Assembly (NCBI GenBank): GCA_031761405.1
Contig: JASEVX010000011.1
Span: 32,538,140 to 32,602,139, forward strand
Length of the DNA stretch: 64,000 bases
Origin: Serripes groenlandicus
Taxonomy: Eukaryota; Mollusca; Bivalvia; Cardiida; Cardiidae
Direction of reading: 5' to 3'
Part shown: positions 12,296 through 24,589 of the stretch, piece by piece
How positions within the stretch are numbered: the stretch's first letter is position 1
Layout of the letters: each line of letters begins with the position of its first letter
Position numbers and translations under genes: made by a program
The notes under the pieces: generated by a model
What the model was told of the DNA's origin: nothing
The model's input: only the letters and a program-made list of their open reading frames with translations
Database searches by the model: none

Positions 12296-12783
12296 GCTAT
12301 TTATTATATCAATAATTTGCTTAAAAATATAACTTCATTTCTAAATTATTTGTTATATCTGTTGGGAACGATCCACGATGCTTTCGTCACATCGCGTGAC
12401 GTCACATGGTGTGTATCGTTTATGACTGTATCTGTCATTTGAAGCCGAAGCCGTCTTGTCAAATGTTGACTCCACTCAAGAAAATAGCTATTAAAACTAT
12501 CATATCTTCGACTGTCTAGTTGTATTGACTTTAAGACGTTTATCTATTTATTGCAGTAAATGTAGCAAACAAACAAAACTACAGTCAATTTCAAATTATT
12601 TGCCTTCAATTTACATTATTTTTTTACATTGTACAGTTTAACAGTTTATGTCTATGACCTAGTCTTTGTCAAATCATGAAAGTATGACCAGAATCAGTTC
12701 ACCCTGATTTTGGGGTATACATAGTAAATGTCTTAATGTCTATATCCTCCAACCTGAAAGAGAGGAAAACACTTTCATGCCTT
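12296..12783. other. No recognisable feature
   Basis: Includes a second CRE-like site (gcgtgacgtcacatgg near 12397). No gene or repeat recognised. Confidence 0.4.
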
Positions 12784-13327
12784 CAAATGAGTCTATTGTT
12801 TTAAAGAAATGATGTTATATGTGAACTATCAGTAAAACACATAACTTTTCTTTCAATAGGCTGAATTTCTAGTAGTTTCATATTTTTTTTTATCCAAAAT
12901 TTGTTTATTGATCAAACTCAAATGAGTCCATTGTTTTAAAGGAATGATGTCATATGTGGGCTATCAATAAAACACATTACTTTTCTTTCATCAGGCTGAA
13001 TTTCTAGTAGATTTATCTTTTTTTTTATCCAAAATGTGTTTATTGATCAAACTCAAATGAGTCCATTGTTTTAAAGAAATGATGTCATATATATGTGGAC
13101 TATCAGTAAAACACATTACTTGTCTTTCAACAGGCTGCATTTCTAGTAGATTCATCTTTTTTTTAACCAAAATGTGTTTATTGATCAAACTCAAATGAGT
13201 CATGATTGTTTAAAAGAAATGATGTCATATGGGGGCTATCAGTAAAACACTTTACTTTTCTTTCAACAGGCTGAATTTCTAGTAGTTTCCTTCTTCTTTT
13301 TTTATCCAAAATGTGTTTATTGATCAG
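12784..13327. repeat. Tandem array, ~135 bp unit, 4 copies
   Basis: The marker caaatgagtc(c/t)attg recurs at 12784, 12919, 13054 and (with a small change) 13192, giving periods of 135, 135 and 138. Each unit includes aatgatgtcatat, cttttctttcaacaggctga and a T-rich stretch before atccaaaatgtgtttattga. The overlapping minus frames 12991-13405 are translations of this repeat. Confidence 0.85.
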
Positions 13328-14028
13328 ATTGGACAAACTTGGTACCAAGAATTTAAACATTATTTTCACTAGGTTATTTAAAATACTCTGCATGTATGTA
13401 TTCAAACAATATTTGAAAAAGATTCAACATCTATTGACAGCACTATTTTCATACTTGGGAGCACAACAACCAATGATGTCATAGAACTCTTCAAATTGAA
13501 GAGCAAATGCAAAATAAAAGCCTTTTACGGTCACCGATTTAGGTCCGTCTATGAAACAGGGCAATGTACACTAACTATATCAAACTCAAATAAGGTAAAA
13601 ACAAACTGAGCATTGAAATCTGTAGATAAAGAGGATCAATCTCTTTTTAAATTCAACAAACACTCAAAATACTTTTTATTCAAATAAATTTGTATAAACA
13701 TTTTGGTTGAACAATAAAGAAAACGTAATCTGTTTTTCAACAGAAAAAGGCTATAAGGCAGTTCATAATTAATGTCAGTTATGTTAGTCACCCAGTGACC
13801 TCACATAAGTGTTCTGTCCTCTGATATAACTGAAATACCACAGAAATGTATCTGTTTTCTATGTAATTTATTGTGAAATCCATTTTTCTGTGTGAAATTG
13901 TATAATCTATACAATAGAAATGGTAAAATTTAAATTGGTATACATTCATTGTAACAAAAAAATTCTTATACTTTACTGGTAATAAAAGTACACATATTTT
14001 CATGAACTGCTGCTCAAAATAAAAACCT
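13328..14028. other. No recognisable feature
   Basis: AT-rich. The minus frame 13788-14141 runs into the tRNA-like sequence and has no family signature. Confidence 0.4.
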
Positions 14029-14095
14029 ATACTGTAGTTTAATGGTAAAACACCTGGTCTAACAAGAGTTCTAAGATCAAATCTCAGCAGGTACA
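14029..14095 (+). other. tRNA-like sequence (decayed)
   Basis: Has a D-arm-like gtttaatggtaaaac, an anticodon region cctggtctaac and a T-arm-like segment (ctaagatcaaatctcag), the same order as the minus-strand segment at 37252-37323. The T stem has mismatches and the acceptor stem is not convincing. Probably a remnant of a tRNA-derived SINE head. Confidence 0.4.
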
Positions 14096-16984
14096 TGTTT
14101 TGAAAGAGGCAACTAAACTTAACAATGTATACATGAAACAATTATGTTGTGGGGAGTTGTCTTACTTAAACACTTATTACATTTTTATCCAGGCTTCTAG
14201 TGAAAATAGTTTACTCCCTGTACCCTTTTCAAAAGCTTTTATAAATGAGCAATAACAATTAAAAAAAGGAATGGTTATCAACATTGATAACTCTGAGAAT
14301 CTGTACATGTTCAAGGATTGATCCAGCTTTGATAACCGTTCTAATATCAAAGTTTTAACGAAATTTATACATCATATTTTTATAATAGAGCAATTTTAAC
14401 ATGATCACTAACAATGTTAAATTATTGCAAATTCTTCTGGAAAATCCATTTCTCTGTTTGTACTTTTTATAATTTCTTTATTTGCTATAAACATACTGTT
14501 TATTGTTTTATGCAATAAAATGTATATTGAATATATTGATCAGATCTTATATTATCCATTTTTTTTTCAAACAACATATTTCAGATACATGTATATATAA
14601 TCAGTAACTGTTGTTGACACTAAGTCTGGTACTTATTAACAAATAATCTGATGCTGTTTTCATGTTTTACAAATTAAAAACCAGAAAAGGAGATAGGTGT
14701 TCAAAGTGAAAATGTTGTTGAATAGGAACATATTGTTCATTTTGGATATGTTCATTTTGGATCAATTACACCATTCCGACAATGTATTTGGATTAGTCAC
14801 AGAAATCAAGTAATTTACATCAGACAAGGGGCTAAACTTTACCCTTTCCAACATACATCATTATAAATGGGACTTTTGAAAATATTTGTCAAAAATTACA
14901 ATTTTCTCAGTCTGTATGCATTATAGTGTTCTCATCTTAAATTGTCTCAAGATTATACATTCAGCCAGATCATGCAAAGTTAGCCATCTGCCTTGGAAGA
15001 TTGTTGTGTGGAGTATTTTAGTATTCTAGAAAGCCACGCGAAAATGTTAGGTGAACTGAAGTACCATTGACAGTAATGTTAAGCACAAGTCATTCAATCA
15101 ACCATGGTAAGAGTCAGTTTCCAATTATATGTATTACTAGTTTACAAATAACTGGCATTTGTAAAAATAAATCAGAACATTCTTCAATGCCTTCTAGTGT
15201 TGTTTTCCATCAACATCCTTGGAAATCTTAGTCTGTTACAATCCTGACCTAATAAAAAATAAAACAGATATATATATATATATGTACAAATTAAACTTAA
15301 ATGCATGCCAAGTTTCGTTTTTTTCAATATTTTTTTTCAAATTCTGTTCTGTAACTTTCTACAATTTGCCTATTAATTTGTTTCTTGTTGGGGGACAGAC
15401 GTCACAGTGCTTAATTAATTTGTTCTTGCTTTCACACGACCTAGGCTTTGCCTATTAACATATTAGCACTAGGCAGCATAAACACATTAAAATCAAGCAA
15501 CTGAAATAAACCGAGGAACCCTTTCCTAAACAGAAACCCATATCCACTATCTCATATTTTATTAAACATACGAATTACTTAGATAATTAACATAAATAAG
15601 CTGGCCAATCACAATAATCACATAAAATGGTAATGCCACAACTGAAATAAATACCTATAATAGATAATGAAAGTTGCATTGTAATTACTTTTAGCTATTT
15701 ACTACTGAGATACACTGTTGAAATACAACTAAGATACTGTAAAGATTTTAAACTTTCCCACAACGGTTCTTCACCAGACAACTTTCAAAACATCCTGACA
15801 CAAATAAAGAAAATATATAAAAGAAAGTATAATAAAAAAAAAGAGTTGAAATAATTGGGCAATTGCTCCTTTTGTCACAATGTTTTAAATATTACTACTT
15901 AAGATGTGTTAATTGCCTATGAAAGTAGAAGAGGGTACAACCATTACCATGATAGAAATTGTATTATATTGAAAACATTGTACGAAGGCCAGAAATTGCT
16001 TGTAAATAACAATTTTATGTATGCCCTAATCATAATTTAGTTGATCTACATTTAATATTCTTTTAGTTTTACTAAGATATATTTTCTTTGGAACAGTTTG
16101 ACTATTGAATGCATTATCTGTTAGCTGAAAATTAACAGCCATACACTCAAGTGGGATACAATTGGAATGCTGAAGGCAGAAAAACAAAGCCATAACTTAA
16201 GGAGTAGCCTAAATAGTTGTTTCCTTGCCGCTTTCCCCCCAACTCGCATAGAGATAATAGACCGACCGAAGGAAAGGCAGATTCCTGATCACACCGTACA
16301 AACCTTTGATTGCAGGTTTCCATTAAACATTGCAATAAAACACAATCTTGTAAAAAAAACAAGGATCATCAGGAAGTATTACAATTCTCAGATAGTAATG
16401 GTCAGTATACTTTTTAAGTTTTCATTGATAAGTGACTGAACCCATGCCCCCGGGAATCATTGGAATACTCACTATTACTACCAGTATTCCTCCAAATTAA
16501 AAACAAAAGTTGGCGTGTGTCCCTTTAAATTCATTTAACCTTAGTTGTACTCTCTATAAAACAGTTTAACAATCTTAATGACAATACTTGGATTTATAGA
16601 TAAAATATTATGAATGAAATATTTTCAAAACTTCATAGAAAACCATCTAACATAATGCATAGAAATAAGTATTAACAAACAACAAAATGGCTATTTATAT
16701 TATAACTTTTTACATATAAACCATTCTTCATAACAAACAACTAGTGATGAATATGTAGAAGAATGAATTCTTGCACCTCACAATGAAAATGGGAAAAATT
16801 AGAATATTCTCCAATTTTAAATTTCAAAATAGTCTGCTGCGGATGAGTCAAAATGTGTCGTGTATTATTAAACCATTTTCCTGGTACAGACCAGATATGA
16901 CACCACACAACTTTAGACTGATGTTTCACATAAGAACAATTGTCATCGTCTGATATATATGCAGCAGACAATTTATATGACCAG
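14096..16984. other. No supported gene
   Basis: Almost 3 kb of AT-rich DNA. A partial MITE-like start (taccctttccaacatacatc) lies near 14838, and short (AT)n and A-rich runs occur. The frames at 16147-16439 on opposite strands overlap and show no family signature. Confidence 0.4.
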
Positions 16985-17165
16985 ATATGCGCCTTTTCAG
17001 CAGACGACTTTGAAAAACCTTGTTGCAAAAGGAGAAATAGCTCATTTCGAGCAATTTCTCCATTTCCTACAATGTTTTCCAGTCTATTGAAAAAAAAAAT
17101 GCTTTAATTTATAGAGATTTTCAATGTTCTCTGCTGTAGATTCTTTATATGTAGGAAAAGATTAA
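16985..17165. mobile_element. TTAA-type MITE (CCCTTTCCC family), 5'-truncated
   Basis: Carries the family interior (cagcagacgactttgaaaa, gttgcaaaaggagaaatagc, cgagcaatttctcca) and the 3' end (ctctgctgtagattctttat, gtaggaaaagatta). The left terminal repeat is missing or too diverged to place. Confidence 0.65.
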
Positions 17166-17609
17166 AAAGAGTAATATTCGATTAAAAAACGAGCCTTCAA
17201 AACACTCTCTAACTTGTATTGCAGCCTATAATAGAAAGGCTCTGAAGTGAATATCCAAAAATATAACGGTTTGTGTTGGTAACTTCTGCAGTATGTAAAA
17301 TGAAACACTGTGACAATTAATTGATAGCAAACGCATGCATTCAGAAATCATATCACTCATTTGACAGTAGGTACCTTGAATGGTTTGTATAATCAATTCC
17401 CTATATATAAATAGCTATACTAACTTTAATATCACATTTAAAATTATTCTATCTAAATACATTTTAATTTTACGTATATTTGTTATCTTATGTTTGTGTG
17501 ACAGAGAGGGAGTGAGATTCATTCACTAAGTAAATTGCTGCACTCCTTAAGTGTATTGTATATGTTACTTGTACAGTTTAATGGTTTAATTCTCATTTAT
17601 ACATTTACT
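17166..17609. other. No recognisable feature
   Basis: AT-rich, nothing recognised. Confidence 0.4.
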
Positions 17610-17858
17610 TTATCTTAAGTTCATCATGTTGCTTCTCCATAGAACCCCTACTTCATCCATAAGACTGGGATTGTATTTAGTACAGGAAGGATATATTGTA
17701 TTACCCCAGTCTTTATAATAATATCGTTTGTCATTAGTCACACTTGCCCCATATATATTTTGGAAATCCTCCAATAAATATTCTACCTGAAGGAAATCTG
17801 CAGAGACTGCTTTCAAGTGCAATGTTGCCCATTTACATTCTTTACTTATTTGATTCAA
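17610..17858 (-). CDS. Possible exon, unrecognised
   Basis: An 82-codon frame starting at ATG 17858. Its amino-acid composition is protein-like, without low complexity: segments such as CKWATLHLKAVSADFLQVEY, LLEDFQNIYG and KDWGNTIYPSCTKYNPSLMD, ending in NMMNLR. A pyrimidine-AG acceptor-like ttccttcag lies inside it just before gtagaatatt, so only the second part may be exonic. No domain is recognised and no neighbouring exon could be found. It could equally be a chance frame in AT-rich DNA. Confidence 0.22.
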   Translation of the reverse strand: MNQISKECKWATLHLKAVSADFLQVEYLLEDFQNIYGASVTNDKRYYYKDWGNTIYPSCTKYNPSLMDEVGVLWRSNMMNLR

Positions 17859-18029
17859 ATCATATCACTGACAATTACAGTTTGGAAATTAAACAATGAC
17901 ATGATCTATGACAGATACTAAAACATTTTTGTGTAAAATATCAGGAGGGCACTTAGCATATCATCTTTAATAAATGAAAATGTGATATAGATTACTTATT
18001 CAATGGAAGTGATAAAATAATTCACAGAA
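17859..18029. other. No recognisable feature
   Basis: AT-rich spacer, nothing recognised. Confidence 0.4.
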
Positions 18030-18190
18030 ATCGAGTTGTTAGTGTGAGGGGTTTGAGGCATGGTGTCGGGTTCAATTCCGCCTCATGACGGCCATTTCAG
18101 AGTGCTTTTCCAAGTCTTTTTTTCCATGGGTCATGGATTTGTACTGTTATAAAGATATAACTGGAATATTTTACAAATGGCAGAAAACCC
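18030..18190 (+). mobile_element. SINE copy with tRNA-like head
   Basis: Contains a B-box-like ggtgtcgggttcaattccgc in the tRNA-like head, then gtactgttataaagatataa, ctggaatattttacaaatgg, a diverged version of the SINE 3' end. Confidence 0.5.
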
Positions 18191-19284
18191 AAATAAAACA
18201 AAACAAACCTGTTACAATCAGATATCCTTAGAGGCTGGCTTTAATTAGAAAATACAAAAGAAATGTTAGTGTCATTATCATATCACCCTCATGGCATGTC
18301 CAATTGAATACGATTATTGACATTTTAAGACCACATACATGTTGAAATGCTATCCTTAGATACAAAAGTGTATGTTTTAAAACAAATCAAAGCACGCAAA
18401 GTGCTGCCAGCAAGGGGCTAATTGCAGATCACGGACTGCATTAGGAAAAAGGATTTAGTGATCAAATTTTTGTTTTCACATGCACTTCACAAGAACACCT
18501 TGCTATGACCGTTTATTGAATAATATTTGAGTTGAATCAACACTATTGTATACACAGAATGTGGGTCCATCGTTAAAACTGTTATCTGACTGGCGGCATT
18601 TCACAGACGTCGTTGCATAGTTTACACACTCATTGATGTGTGAAGAATGGTTGTTTTTTTATACAAAAAATGCACTCGATATTAAAGAGATACGCAATAT
18701 CTGAGAGCAGAAAATCAACCAGTTGTTTATGTTTTAGTGTACTTGATTCTGTATTCTGGGCATTCTCTGCCACATATTTTGAAATGCTTTTACTAAACTA
18801 AAAGTGGAAATTAGCTATGATTTGAGATAAATGTTAAGTCATACCTAGGAACAAATAGTTTATGATGACTTATCCGCGCTAAGTTATCGAGCACCTATGC
18901 TGAACTTCTCTCCTAGCAACAAAGGAACAGCCTTATTTGTCCGGGTCACTTGTTAAATAAAATAAACTTGAATAAACTTGATTATGTTGTCAAAAGTGCG
19001 TCTTTCCAAGATTATTCTCAACTAGATTATGATTTTGCGGCTTTATATTGATAAACAAATACAGTCACACTATTTCAAGCTAGGCTGATGACAGTTTTGA
19101 CAACAAAACTATCGTCGCTGCGGGCTACTTAGATAACACTATACATGTTCCTGTTTATTCTATCTTCACCAACTAATTATAAGAAATATCTTAAAATATG
19201 AGATAATGAACAACCGTAACACTTTTACGAATGCATCAGTAAAAAATATTTCATTTTTCGGATTATATCCAATAATGTATGTTC
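18191..19284. other. No recognisable feature
   Basis: AT-rich, nothing recognised. Confidence 0.4.
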
Positions 19285-19494
19285 GTAACCCTTTCCCCCT
19301 ATGTACATTTTCTGACGCCTTTTTTAGCAGACGACTTTGGAAAACAACGTGGCAAAAGTAGAAATTGCTTAAGATGAACAATTTCTTCTTATTGCCACAA
19401 TGGTTTCAATTCCTTTAAAAAGGTAATCTCTATTGTTGTCGAGATTATTTCAAAGACCTCTGCTGCAAACTTGTTGTATGTGGGAAAGGGTTAA
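19285..19494. mobile_element. TTAA-type MITE (CCCTTTCCC family)
   Basis: Left end GTAACCCTTTCCCCC, right end TGTGGGAAAGGGTTAAC, so the termini are inverted repeats next to TTAA-like tetramers. The inside has ttctgacgcc, agcagacgactttggaaaac and the paired gaaattgctt / aacaatttcttc arms. TTAA target sites and CCCT-type ends are the usual signature of piggyBac-type elements; membership is inferred. Confidence 0.8.
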
Positions 19495-19729
19495 CTCGAT
19501 TCAATAAGCATGCTTTCATTTAAAGAGATTTTCAATATATGTAACTTAATTGTGTGCAAATTATATACTTTATATTTTATAAATGAGAGACTGTACCATC
19601 AATAATGCAGTTACCAGTCTTAATGGACTAGTTTGCGTTTGGGTCAAGATATTGATCGTTTCTGCTTCGCAGGTCTTCCAGCAAGACTTGATGTTTATTT
19701 ATGCAAAATCTATTATTTATTTGTTTGGA

Positions 19730-19850
19730 CTGAAGCATCGTGTCACCGGATTAATAATACCGGAAGTACTACTCAAATACCCAGGAAAGCTCGTGATATA
19801 GCTGAAATACTGTTGAAAACGGTGTAAAACACATTTCAAACAAACAAATA
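19730..19850 (+). mobile_element. SINE 3' part
   Basis: tactactcaaatacccagga, aagctcgtgatatagctgaa and the 3' end atactgttgaaaacggtgta match the family. The upstream frame at 19583-19827 runs into it. Confidence 0.65.
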
Positions 19851-20837
19851 ATTTGATGCATCGTTATCGAAAAATGCAAATCGGGATATAGCTTTTATTA
19901 TTTAATTGTGATTTATTTCACATTCGATGATGGGCGAGAGGAATTACAAATTAGTAAATGTTAACATTCAGACAAATAACACGTTGCAATTCTCGCAGGA
20001 CGGTTATCGTTTGCCTCCTAGTTTAAGGCTCGTATAAATGTTTCAGATAAGAAATGTCTGATAGATCAAGAGGGGAAATCACACGTTGTACATAGTTGAA
20101 CATGTTTTGGGTACACTATAAGTTAAGTCTGCTGGATAAGGCGCCATGAAGTCGTGCCACCTTCCGTATTTGATGACAAAATGAGTGTTAACGTTTTGTG
20201 TTCATCGCGGAAAGAAGCACATTTATATAGGAACTCGCGCACAGACCGATCTTTAATAAACGTTATTGCTCAGGATACTTTGGTTCGATGACGTTTATAA
20301 TTTGATAAGCCAAGCAATATATGGCTAATTATTTAATGAAATAAGGTGTTTGACCACAGCGTGCGTTTAATGGTCTTATTGGTTCTGTGTAGATTAAAAT
20401 CTCGACAGATACATCACCATCCGCCATTACGTATGTTGAAATCTACATTTTCTAGAAAACATCTTGAACTGTTGCCCCATAAGTGTTACGCCAATAATTA
20501 ACTTGAAAATTAACTGAACTGGATATGCTTAATATCTATAATTGAAAGACGGGCTCATATACCATAGCTGGTAGAGAAAAGTACAGCATGTACATACACA
20601 AAGGCAACATATATCTTTGTTCCTCGACACTTCTAATTCACATCTAATTCTGCTTTAATTGTATTTGACAGAGCAATATTGTACTTTTGAAACATATCAA
20701 ATCGATTCTCTTAGATTTAAATTAAATTTTAATTTATCAAATGTTTAGGGTGCATTTTGTATATCAAGCAGCATCTCAACTAAATTTCAAATGCACGTTT
20801 GGCTAATAAAGGTGAAATCTTTATTGAATTTTATACG
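19851..20837. other. No recognisable feature
   Basis: About 1 kb, nothing recognised. Confidence 0.4.
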
Positions 20838-21140
20838 ATTTTCTGTAAGGTATTTAAGGAGTGTACGAGGAAAGGGAAGTCGGAACTGCACACCGAAACT
20901 GAAACTGATATTGCGTTTTTATATTGTTTTACTCCCGGTTTGTTTCCTTGTATTTTCAGGAGGACACACCGAATTGCATTTACTATGATTTCCTGTAAGC
21001 TATGTAAGCATTGTACTCGTAAACGGAAAATGAAGTTGGAACTGTACACCGAAGCAGAAACTGATATTGCGTTTCTATATTGTTTTACAATGTAAATACT
21101 CCCGGTTTGTTTCCTTGCATCTCTAGGACGACACACCGAA
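20838..21140. repeat. Tandem duplication, ~150 bp unit x 2
   Basis: Two adjacent copies: ttctgtaaggtatttaagga at 20841 corresponds to tcctgtaagctatgtaagca at 20991. Both copies contain gaaactgatattgcgttt, atattgttttac and ctcccggtttgtttccttg. The second copy has a small insertion (aatgtaaata). Three overlapping frames here (both strands) are by-products of the repeat. Confidence 0.8.
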
Positions 21141-21335
21141 TATACTATTGACCTTGGTCAAAATTGCCCTTTATATTACATTCTTGCCAGAACGGGCAAC
21201 GCTCCAGTCTTAATTACACCATGCGCCTGACAAACAACCTCTCCAGATAAGGCTTATTAGTTTCCTGTTATTTGCTCTGCGATGCGCGAACTAACTTAAC
21301 ATATTACGTTATCGTGAACATTCATAGAAATATGG
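21141..21335. other. No recognisable feature
   Basis: Short spacer, nothing recognised. Confidence 0.4.
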
Positions 21336-21448
21336 AGGGATTGATTCTTTTGTGTTTTAATCCACTTTCAACAGTTTTCAGCTATATCACGGCGTTTCAT
21401 TGGTAAGTTACCAATACTACTGGTCAATTTATCCTGACAACATCCATT
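21336..21448 (-). mobile_element. SINE 3' part, minus strand
   Basis: Read on the minus strand: ggatgttgtcaggataaatt, gaccagtagtattggtaact, taccaatgaaacgccgtgat, atagctgaaaactgttgaaa. This is the same body and 3' end as 40088-40390 in reverse orientation. Confidence 0.7.
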
Positions 21449-21904
21449 AGTATATACAAAACATTATAAAAATCATTTAGAAAAAAAGACTCTTGAATAT
21501 GTGTTGAAAAAGTAAGAAAGCACTGTTGTTTATTATCAATGAAATGATTTGATATTTGACCTTCCAGAATTACTTTGAAATTAGAGTTAAGAGTCAGACA
21601 TGTACGTTTCCTTGCCTTATATACTTAATACATACTTGATTATGTAATTGTATTTTATCACGCGTTTGATTGTAAATATTGTTCAAACTAATTCTGAAAT
21701 AAATTACATCTTCTTCTTCTTCTTGTAATAACTAAAGATGTGTTTGTTTGATTCGTGCGTCATGCCGCCTATACCAGCTTTTTCAGCTTGGTTTCTCGAG
21801 AAAATTACGAGTACATCGGGTAGCATTCATCTTTTATCGTCGGGTATTTGGAACATAGTCATGGTTGAGTGCCCTTGGGCAAGGCACATTGCGTAGCTAA
21901 CTGC

Positions 21905-22155
21905 TGGTCGGTTGACCCAGGGATCATGAATAAGTGAACTGTCGCCGTGATATAACTGAAATAATGTTGAAAACGACGTAAATCCACAATAAACTAACAC
22001 ACAAACAAATGCATACTGACACCGGTACGATGACCGAGTACTTAAGCGATCCCAGTGAGTGACCAAGACCGCCTAGATTGAAAGCCATTACAAACATTGT
22101 TAAAGTAGTTGGCATAATCAGACCGGGGATCGAACCATAGTCTACCGCTCGATAC
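21905..22155. mobile_element. SINE tail and tRNA-like head fragments
   Basis: At 21935-21985 the plus strand has gtgaactgtcgccgtgatat, aactgaaataatgttgaaaa and cgacgtaaat, the 3' tail of the gtgaactgg SINE family. At 22105-22155 the minus strand has a tRNA-like half with a B box (atggttcgatccccggtctg). Two SINE pieces in opposite orientation therefore lie side by side. Confidence 0.55.
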
Positions 22156-22255
22156 ATAACATAATATAAAAAAGATCAATTCGTTGATACTCGAAACATT
22201 CCGAAACCAAAGCATGTATTGTTTTACTCTACACTGGTCGTTTCCTGTTCTACAG

Positions 22256-23575
22256 ACATCTTGATGAAAGATAGAATAACCCTACAATACATTTCAGTCC
22301 TTATGATACAACGACGATATGTAACGCTTCTGTGGCAGGAGACATCTTGATGAAAGATAGAATAACCTATTCCAGTCCCTTACTAACACCGACGATATAT
22401 TACGCCTCTGCAACAGGGGGCATCTTGATGAAAGGTAGAATAACCCTACACTACATTCCATTCCCTTACTAACACCGACGATAAATTACGCCTCTGCAGT
22501 AGGAGACATGTTGATGAAAGATAGAATAACCCTACAATACATTCCAGTCCCTTACTAACACCGACGATATATTACGCCTCTGCAGCAGGGGCATCTTGAT
22601 GAAAGGTAGAATAACCCTACAATACATTCCAGTCCCTTACTAACACCGACGATATGTTACGCCTCTGCAGCAGGAAGCATCTTGATGAAAGATAGAATAA
22701 CCTATTCCAGTCCCTTACTAACACCGACGATATATTACGCCTCTGCAGCAGGGGGCATCTTGATGAAAGGTAGAATAACCCTGCAATACATTCCAATCCC
22801 TTACTAACACCGACGATATATTACGCCTCTGCAGCAGGGGGCATATTGATGAAAGATAGAATAACCTATTCCAGTCCCTTACTAACACCGACGATATATT
22901 ACGCCTCTGCAGCAGGGGGCATCTTGATGAAAGGTAGAATAACCCTACAATATATTCCAGTCCCTTACTAACACCGACGATATATTACGCCTCTGCAGCA
23001 GGGGGCATATTGATGAAAGATAGAATAACCTATTCCAGTTCCTTACTAACACCGACGATATATTACGCCTCTGCAGCAGGTGGCATCTTGATGAAAGGTA
23101 GAATAACCCTGCAATACATTCCAGTCCCTTACTATCACCCACGATATATTACGCCTCTGCAGCAGGGGGCATATTGATGAAAGATAGAATAACCTATTCC
23201 AGTCCCTTACTAACACCGACGATATATTACGCCTCTGCAGCAGGGGGCATCTTGATGAAAGGTAGAATAACACTACAATACATTCCAGTCCCTTACTAAC
23301 ACCGACGACATGTTACGCCTCTGCAGCAGCAGACATATTGATGAAAAATAGAATAACCTATTCCAGTCCCTTACTAACACCGACGACATGTTACGCCTCC
23401 AGCAGGAGGCATCTTGATGAAATGTAGAATAACACTACAATACATTCCAGTCCCTTACTAACACCGACGACATGTTACGCCTCTGCAGCAGGAGACATAT
23501 TGATGAAAGAATAACCCTACAATACATTCCAGTTCCTTACTTACACCGACGATATGTTACGCCTCTGCAACAGAA
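22256..23575. repeat. Higher-order satellite, 86+78 bp alternating monomers
   Basis: The landmark ttgatgaaa recurs at 22261, 22347, 22425, 22511, 22596, 22682, 22760, 22846, 22924, 23010, 23088, 23174, 23252, 23338, 23414 and 23500. Spacings run 86, 78, 86, 85, 86, 78, 86, 78, 86, 78, 86, 78, 86, 76, 86. Short monomers lack about 8 bases (aataacctattcc versus aataaccctacaatacattcc). Most of the array is thus a 164 bp dimer. Each monomer contains tcccttactaacaccgacga and ttacgcctctgcagcagg. Minus frames 22945-23273 and plus frame 23472-23675 are repeat translations. A single monomer occurs at about 33049-33146. Confidence 0.9.
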
Positions 23576-24516
23576 GAAATGTTTGGGTAAATGTAATAGA
23601 ATAAATTGTTCAAATCGAAAATTACCCCTTTTATTAAAAAATGTTTTCAATTTGTATCAAAGTTTCAAAGTTTAAGGATGACATTAAAAAGAGCATATTG
23701 GCCTTCCCGTGAGAAAACCAACATTATGGCCTCTGCGTAATGTATCGACCTAGATCAGCCTGCGCAGACTGATCCGGGCCGACGCATTTGGTCTCAGGGG
23801 GATAGAGGTATAGCGTAATGATTTCTGAAACAGAAACTCCACAGGAGTCGAAAAGTGTCTCTCCGGTTCCATGCTTAGGCTGATCAGGGTCGATACTTGA
23901 CGCAGAGTCCACACTGTTGGTTTTATCGCGGGACGGCTCATATTAGAAAAAGGGTTAAACAACTTGTCGGTCTGAGGGGTTTAAAAAGTCAATTACATTA
24001 ATTCAATAGGCCAGAATTGAACAATATAGACAGACAGGCATTGTGTGGTTGTCATAAAGATAAAAAAAGGCTCGTCCGTCTCTAGACAAAGATAGCGTTT
24101 GGCGGTCACTTTCAATACCAGGCAATTTTAAAATGTCAAAACCTCATATTATTCATTAGTTTAATGTCATCCTCGACACTCCAGCAGCACATACCGAAAT
24201 ACAAGGAGAAAACTAGGACTGAAAATCACAGAAAACTTTGGAAAAAAATTAAGTTAATAGAAAGTAGCAATTATGTAATGGAAATATGTTACCGTTGCAC
24301 CATTTTTTTCTAATTAATTGCCATACTCCAGGGCAATGGGATCAGGTTGTTCACAGGTTGTTCACAGGTTGTTTGTTTCTGTAATCACTTGAAACTTTAA
24401 CTGAAGCATAGACAAACCTTTTCAGTTATTAGTTGAGACTACGCACCAGTGATACCAGATCACCAGAACACAATTTCAACAAAGGTCCCTGTTTTCTTCT
24501 GCAAGAAAAGTCTCCA
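23490..24516. repeat. Segmental duplication, copy 1 (paralogue at 33040-33815)
   Basis: Shares long similarity with 33040-33815 in the same orientation: the last satellite monomer, ttaaaaaatgttttcaattt, ggtttaaaaagtcaattaca, ttcaataggccagaattgaa, caataccaggcaatttt, ccagggcaatgggatca and onward. Relative to copy 2 it has gained a MITE (23695-23943), an extra stretch of about 84 bases near 24150-24230, and a triplication of an 11-mer (aggttgttcac) at about 24350-24375. Confidence 0.8.
23695..23943. mobile_element. Palindromic MITE, TATGAGCCG family, copy 2
   Basis: Right end GCGGGACGGCTCATA; left end is diverged (tattggccttcccgtgag). Interior arms gaaaaccaacattatgg and cgacctagatcagcctgcgc are shared with the other copies. 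The paralogous locus at 33290-33310 lacks the element (gagcatataagacac), so this insertion post-dates the segmental duplication, and the comparison fits a TA target-site duplication. Confidence 0.8.
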
Positions 24517-24589
24517 CAAACACATTTAAAAACTTTAAATTTTTTAATCCACATGCTACTCTGCTGATGAAGAAGCTGATGAAGAAGTG

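Noticed and set aside
20791..21136. Three overlapping frames on both strands with internal similarity
   Set aside because: They reflect the 150 bp tandem duplication; none has a recognisable domain and all overlap.
22256..23575. CRISPR-like regular spacing
   Set aside because: There are no unique spacers between repeats, the whole monomer is repeated, and the DNA is eukaryotic. The same applies to the 53-mer array at 62051.
22945..23675. Repeat-protein-like frames (NWNRLFYLSS units)
   Set aside because: They are periodic only because the DNA is a satellite. The dimer length (164) is not a multiple of three, and the single-copy paralogue does not keep the frame.
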